Shown here: positions 18,539-22,215 of the stretch, one piece after another
Layout of the letters: the number at the start of each line of letters is the position of its first letter
Numbering within the stretch: the first letter of the stretch is position 1
From: Sphaeroforma arctica JP610
Taxonomy: Eukaryota; Opisthokonta; Ichthyosporea; Ichthyophonida
NCBI RefSeq assembly: GCF_001186125.1
Contig: NW_014040479.1
Coordinates: 50,661 to 72,875, forward strand
DNA length: 22,215 nt
Reading direction: 5' to 3'
The notes under the pieces: generated by a model
The model's database searches: none
What the model saw: the letters and a program-made list of their open reading frames with translations, nothing else
Told to the model about the DNA's origin: nothing
Position numbers and translations under genes: made by a program

Positions 18539-19008
18539 ATGGTGCACAGAAGGAAGACCCTGTCCCTTTGGGTCGATTTCCGAACGCGAATATCTCTGGG
18601 AGGTTTTAAGACTTATTTCTGATTGAAAAAAAAAATTGAGCTTGTTCGCCTGAGGCAGGCGATTCTATTTCAATATAGCCTATTTTTTATATATTTTATT
18701 TTTGAGATGACACCATACCCGCTCAGGTACCCTACTCACCCCGTTATATTCCCCCTAGATCCTAAACCTTAAAGCTCATGTGTATATGTGTACATGAACA
18801 ATCCCATTCTTTTCTGGCGATGTTTGTCGATTTTGTATCGGCTGACTTGTTGAAAACCATATAAATATATGAAAACTTGAACCAAAGATATCTGTTGGGA
18901 ATAACGAGACGAAGACGTAGCCGTGGTAAAAATCGGGATTCGACAATTACTAAATATGATCAAATTAGGTCCCCCTCAAAGGGGCAGGTTGGTCCTCCTG
19001 TGCACCAT
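18539..19008. mobile_element. Short non-autonomous TIR element (MITE-like), about 470 bp
   Basis: The left end begins ATGGTGCACAGAAGGA and runs to CCCTTTGG (18539-18570). The right end (18976-19008) is its inverse: read from the other strand it is ATGGTGCACAGGAGGACC... CCCCTTTG. The inverted repeats are about 33 bp long and imperfect. The interior is AT-rich and non-coding, with a poly-A run and a 7-bp hairpin. A target-site duplication is not clear. Size, terminal repeats and lack of coding fit a MITE-type DNA element; the superfamily is not determined. Confidence 0.65.
18646..18662. repeat. Hairpin TCGCCTG-AGG-CAGGCGA inside the MITE-like element
   Basis: Perfect 7-bp stem with a 3-base loop, GC-rich in an AT-rich setting and downstream of a poly-A run. 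Confidence 0.85.
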
Positions 19009-19137
19009 AAGAAATTCAAGAAGGAGCCATAAACACAAACTGATAGCTCAAAGTTCTATCAGGATCAGATATGAATCAACCTGAGTCTGTCATGGGATAT
19101 CACATTCCAACTTCCTGACGACAAACACTACGGAATC

Positions 19138-19330
19138 AATATATATATATATACATATACATTATACATATATATATATATACATATACATATATATATA
19201 TATATATATATACACGCACACACACACACACACACACCCAGACAGTCACAGTCACAGACACAGACACACACAGACACAGACACAGACAGACACACACATA
19301 TATATATATACATACATATATATAAATATA
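19138..19330. repeat. Compound (TA)n-(CA)n-(CAGACA)n microsatellite
   Basis: TA-rich tracts (19138-19210 and 19299-19330) enclose (CA)n and a patterned CAGACA/CAGTCA tract (about 19211-19298). Long open frames here, such as Cys/Val/Ser runs on the minus strand, are repeat artefacts. Confidence 0.95.
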
Positions 19331-20400
19331 ATCTGTAGCCACGTCTGCTGTATTTAAACGCACATTCTTGGCGTTTCCATACAAATAATGAGTCTGGCGA
19401 TCATTGATATCCTCGCTATCAGAGTTAGATAGCCATGATCTTTAGCAATCACGTGCACGGTTGCAACACAGCAGTCGTTTGTGCAAATCGATAGCAACAA
19501 ATGCGATGGTGGTACTGATAATACTCACAATTCGAAATTGTCGCATGGAGGGAAGGAATTGATCTAGCCAAATAAAGGTGCAGACAACTTCCCACCAGGC
19601 GTTAACGTGTTCTTGATTTCGAATCTTTCTACTGCCACTTCAGGTGTACAAAGGTTTTAAACACCTCAGATGTGTAAAATAGGATGCGTACGCTTTATAT
19701 TCGGTAAAGAGCTTTTAATATCAAGAAGGTTGCAATAAAAATGAATATTCCTGTCGGATTAAGGGGGGTGTGGGAATTTACACTTGGCTCCTCTATTGCA
19801 ACCCTTGTCTGACAAGAAGTGTCGACAGTATTCGACGCCTGCAGGAGCAGCGGGTTTTGCCACTGCTTCAGGATTTTCATTGTACCTGAGAGATGTAGTA
19901 ATGCAACGAGCTACTTAGCTACGGTGTCTGTGCGATGTTAACTATAAAGAAGAGCGCAACTACAGCCATGCACATTCGCACATACACAACAATGACTCGT
20001 ATACAACCCGACAAGTCTACATACCATACTTCCGCACTCATAAGCTAACAAGCTACTGCAATACTTGGCACCACAAGGAAGTCCAAAACACACAGTGCAC
20101 ATTCGCACGTACATAAAGCCATCGATTCGCTCAAATGGAACGAAGAACATTCTACGTGCGTCTAGCAGTCAGTACCTATATGCCACGATACAACCACACC
20201 CACATTGCACGTGCTACGATGTGCTTAAGAATGATCAAGCACTCTCGGCCGCACTCAGCACACGCCGATAGTAAACACGGCACAAACACACAAAGAAGAG
20301 CAAACATGCGCACACAACAATACAACAATACATCGAACATGCATATACATTAATAATACAACACTACATTGCCAGCGATCGCATGCAGGCGCAAGGCAAT
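19331..20400. other. Intergenic region and likely 3' flank of the minus-strand gene
   Basis: No supported gene. From about 19940 the DNA becomes CA-rich, with repeated words such as GCACATTCGCAC (near 19970 and 20096). No AATAAA is seen on the minus strand in the 200 bases below the stop at 20401, so the polyadenylation signal is not identified. Confidence 0.5.
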
Positions 20401-21952
20401 TTACTGCGCTCTAGTCACACGCATATACCCCCGCAACGCCCATCCAACAGCAGAACCATAGACCACATACTTGGCATGTTTGCGGTTGGCGATTTTCTTG
20501 CGTTTGATCCTGGCCTTCTGCCACTCGTCATCGTCTCTGCGGGCGCGTGCTTCGTCTCTGAGGGCTTTCTGCTTTGGATTGTTTTCCATTCGCTCCTTCG
20601 CTTGTTCTTTGGTGCGTGCTAGGCCGACATTCTGCGCCTCTTCTAAATTCTTGAGCACCTGAAGTTGATACGTATGCATATAATCAGTCCTGAACCCTAA
20701 AACCCTGGGACGATAGGACCTCATTTTAAGCGTAGAAATAGTATATCTATGGGATAAGGGGTCCTTACTATGACCACAATGCACTATGTAGGTAGGGATT
20801 AACTAGTAGATGCTATTCTCGCCCACTGGTATTAGTAGAGTGGAGTGGGGGATCAAAAGGCCACGCCAACCACCACGTCGAGGTTGCCATGTACATTTGA
20901 ATATGAAGCTAATAACGCACCAGTGCATCATAGTAGTTGGGTGTGTCGGCTTAGTATATTGTAACACAAGCATGTATAAACACATAGCACCTCGACACAC
21001 AAGCGTTGGGCCGATTCTGATTTAATATACCCTTTAACGCGCACGAGTTCGATGATACATAACCAAGTAAACGTTTCCGAACTCCAGATATACAAGTATA
21101 CATATGGAAGTAAAAGGTAGTCGGAGAATAGGTGCAGTTACATATCGCAATAAAAGATAGTCGGAGAATAGGTGCAGTATAGCGTACCGTGATATCGCGG
21201 CCCTTTTCCTTCAGCAGCCGCGTGATGGCGGCATTTCTGATCTTCTCATTTTTGAATCCACCTAAAACAAAAAATAAATTACATGTGAGTGCAGGGGCTG
21301 TGACCAAAGGGGAAAGAAGCAGACTACAACGTCTACAAAGAAATAACAAATATATACCAAGGTAATTGTCGTCATACAAAATACATACACAAACACCCAA
21401 CAACCCATCAAACCTATATATTAAACACACATACACACACTCAATATATATATATATATCACGTACCGCAGAACCACACGCCGTGGAACGGGGCAATGTC
21501 CTGGCCCGCACCGTCTGGATGGAGGAAGTCATATTTGTTGTGTGTGGGACTGACATAGAACACGCCTGCGTCCACCTCCATCTGTGCATTGTGTGCCTCG
21601 TCCGAAGAGAGCGCTTTCAGTGCGGCATTGAGGTTTGGTCTCCTATATGTGCAACGAACAGGAGAGGTTATTTGTCAGTTGAATGATATCAACGCTAAAG
21701 TATATTTGTAAGCTGAATGGTGTTAGCGGATGTATGCATGGATAGGTGTCTGCGTTTGACGGGCACGGAACAACTGTGTGTTAGCGTTTGTGGTTGGATG
21801 TCCATCCCCGCCGTATGAATCCAATAGACAAGACCAGATCATGTTTCTACCTACCTACCAAAATATGTTTCTATGTACGTACCAAGTTCTGTTTAAATGC
21901 ACAGAAAAGCCTCGAATACATACCTTTCCACATACTTCAATAAACGAATCAT
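20401..21952 (-). CDS. Uncharacterised 178-residue protein, four exons, C-terminal hydrophobic segment
   Basis: Minus-strand exons in order: 21952-21924, 21642-21467, 21261-21188 and 20658-20401, with stop TAA at 20403-20401. Donors are GTATGT, GTACGT and GTACGC; acceptors end TATAG, TTTAG and TTCAG. The 537 nt stay in phase. I chose the ATG at 21952 because its 29-nt exon joins exactly in phase to give MIRLLKYVERRPNLNAALKAL. The first about 20 residues are basic and amphipathic, which could be a mitochondrial targeting signal. Residues about 40-70 hold the aromatic/Gly core YDFLHPDGAGQDIAPFHGVW followed by FCGGF. Residues about 94-156 are very charged and probably helical (ERMENNPKQKALRDEARARR). 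YVVYGSAVGWALRG (157-170) is a short hydrophobic segment, perhaps a membrane anchor. I do not recognise the family, and no function is assigned. Confidence 0.75.
20659..21187 (-). other. Intron with telomere-like word and 40-bp tandem pair
   Basis: It lies between the third and fourth exons of the minus-strand gene. In transcript orientation it carries CCAGGGTTTTAGGGTTC (plus-strand 20692-20709). A 40-bp unit containing TAGTCGGAGAATAGGTGCAG is repeated at about 21118 and 21158, close to the donor. Confidence 0.8.
21109..21181. repeat. 40-bp tandem pair in intron
   Basis: TAAAAGGTAGTCGGAGAATA and TAAAAGATAGTCGGAGAATA start 40 bp apart, followed by the same GGTGCAGT. The second copy ends within 10 bp of the splice donor. 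Confidence 0.9.
21425..21459. repeat. CA/TA microsatellite in intron
   Basis: ACACACATACACACACTC followed by (TA)n, directly downstream (minus strand) of the GTACGT donor at 21466. Confidence 0.85.
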
Positions 21953-22017
21953 AACGCTACGCGTGTATATGAGTGCAGGTGTGCGTGCGTACATACACTT
22001 GACCATCAACGAGAGTA

Positions 22018-22052
22018 TTGTTTAGGGTTCTAAGGTTTTAGGCTTTTTAGAG
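22018..22052. promoter_or_regulatory. Telomere-like (telo-box-like) motif upstream of the minus-strand gene
   Basis: GTTTAGGGTTCTAAGGTTTT followed by AGGCTTTTTAG lies about 65-100 bp upstream of the ATG at 21952. Telo-boxes near transcription starts are known regulatory elements in plants and some fungi. Here the position is suggestive, but the same words also occur in introns, so a regulatory role is inference. Confidence 0.3.
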
Positions 22053-22135
22053 ACTGCTCGACAATCGCTGATAAATTGGTCATTGTAATTCAGACTGACA
22101 GTTTCGTGCCCCTGTGTACGGCATACTGAACTCAG

Positions 22136-22136
22136 T

Positions 22137-22176
<40 letters not shown>

Positions 22177-22208
22177 CATATATATATGTATATATATATA
22201 TATATGAA
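22136..22208. repeat. (TA)n microsatellite at the window edge
   Basis: Long TA tract with a few GTATAT/CATATA interruptions, upstream of the minus-strand gene. Confidence 0.95.
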
Positions 22209-22215
22209 TATACTA

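Noticed and set aside
19128-19384. Cys/Val/Ser-rich frames on the minus strand
   Set aside because: Direct translation of the CA/CAGACA microsatellite.
19695-19880. 61-codon minus-strand frame with a hydrophobic tail
   Set aside because: No splice, start context or family support; length within chance expectation.
20383-20662. Plus-strand frames over 20383-20662
   Set aside because: They are antisense shadows of the fourth exon of the minus-strand gene.

Overview
The window is eukaryotic nuclear DNA. Protein-coding segments are short exons separated by introns of about 225 to 920 bases with clear GT...AG borders, and the non-coding DNA is rich in TA/CA/ATGT microsatellites, minisatellites, scattered telomere-like CCCTAA/TTTAGGG words and decayed transposons. 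A 959-base run of N marks an assembly gap. The VHS-GAT adaptor at the left end looks like the opisthokont TOM1 family, so an intron-rich unicellular relative of animals is a reasonable guess, but the sequence alone does not settle the lineage.

Left arm (1-6.4 kb, + strand): a TOM1-like endosomal sorting adaptor in ten visible exons (681-5992). The first exon, with the start codon, appears to lie outside the window. I can follow 365 residues: most of a VHS domain, a linker, a GAT domain, a clathrin-box-like motif (LIVMD) and two acidic-Phe motifs (DFDGL and DFDDFL). Its introns carry most of the tandem repeats, including a 38-bp array and a 32-bp array of about 17 units in one intron.

Centre (6.4-20.4 kb): no intact host gene that I can support. 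From left to right it holds a weak piggyBac-like fragment and other coding-like debris on the minus strand (6.6-9.2 kb), palindrome-rich DNA, and the assembly gap flanked by a near-identical 38-bp direct repeat. Next comes a broken, old minus-strand Ty3/gypsy retroelement (about 12.8-16.8 kb; gag, protease and reverse transcriptase parts recognisable), split up by AT-rich blocks. It is followed by a small TIR element (18539-19008), with a related lone end at 18031, and a TA/CA microsatellite.

Right arm (20.4-22.2 kb, - strand): a complete four-exon gene for a 178-residue protein that I do not recognise. It has a short basic N-terminus, a conserved-looking aromatic/Gly core, a highly charged helical middle and a C-terminal hydrophobic segment. 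The two host genes converge on the transposon-filled centre and share the same splice-donor style (all 12 donors are GTANG, mostly GTATG). I see no sign that they act in one pathway.
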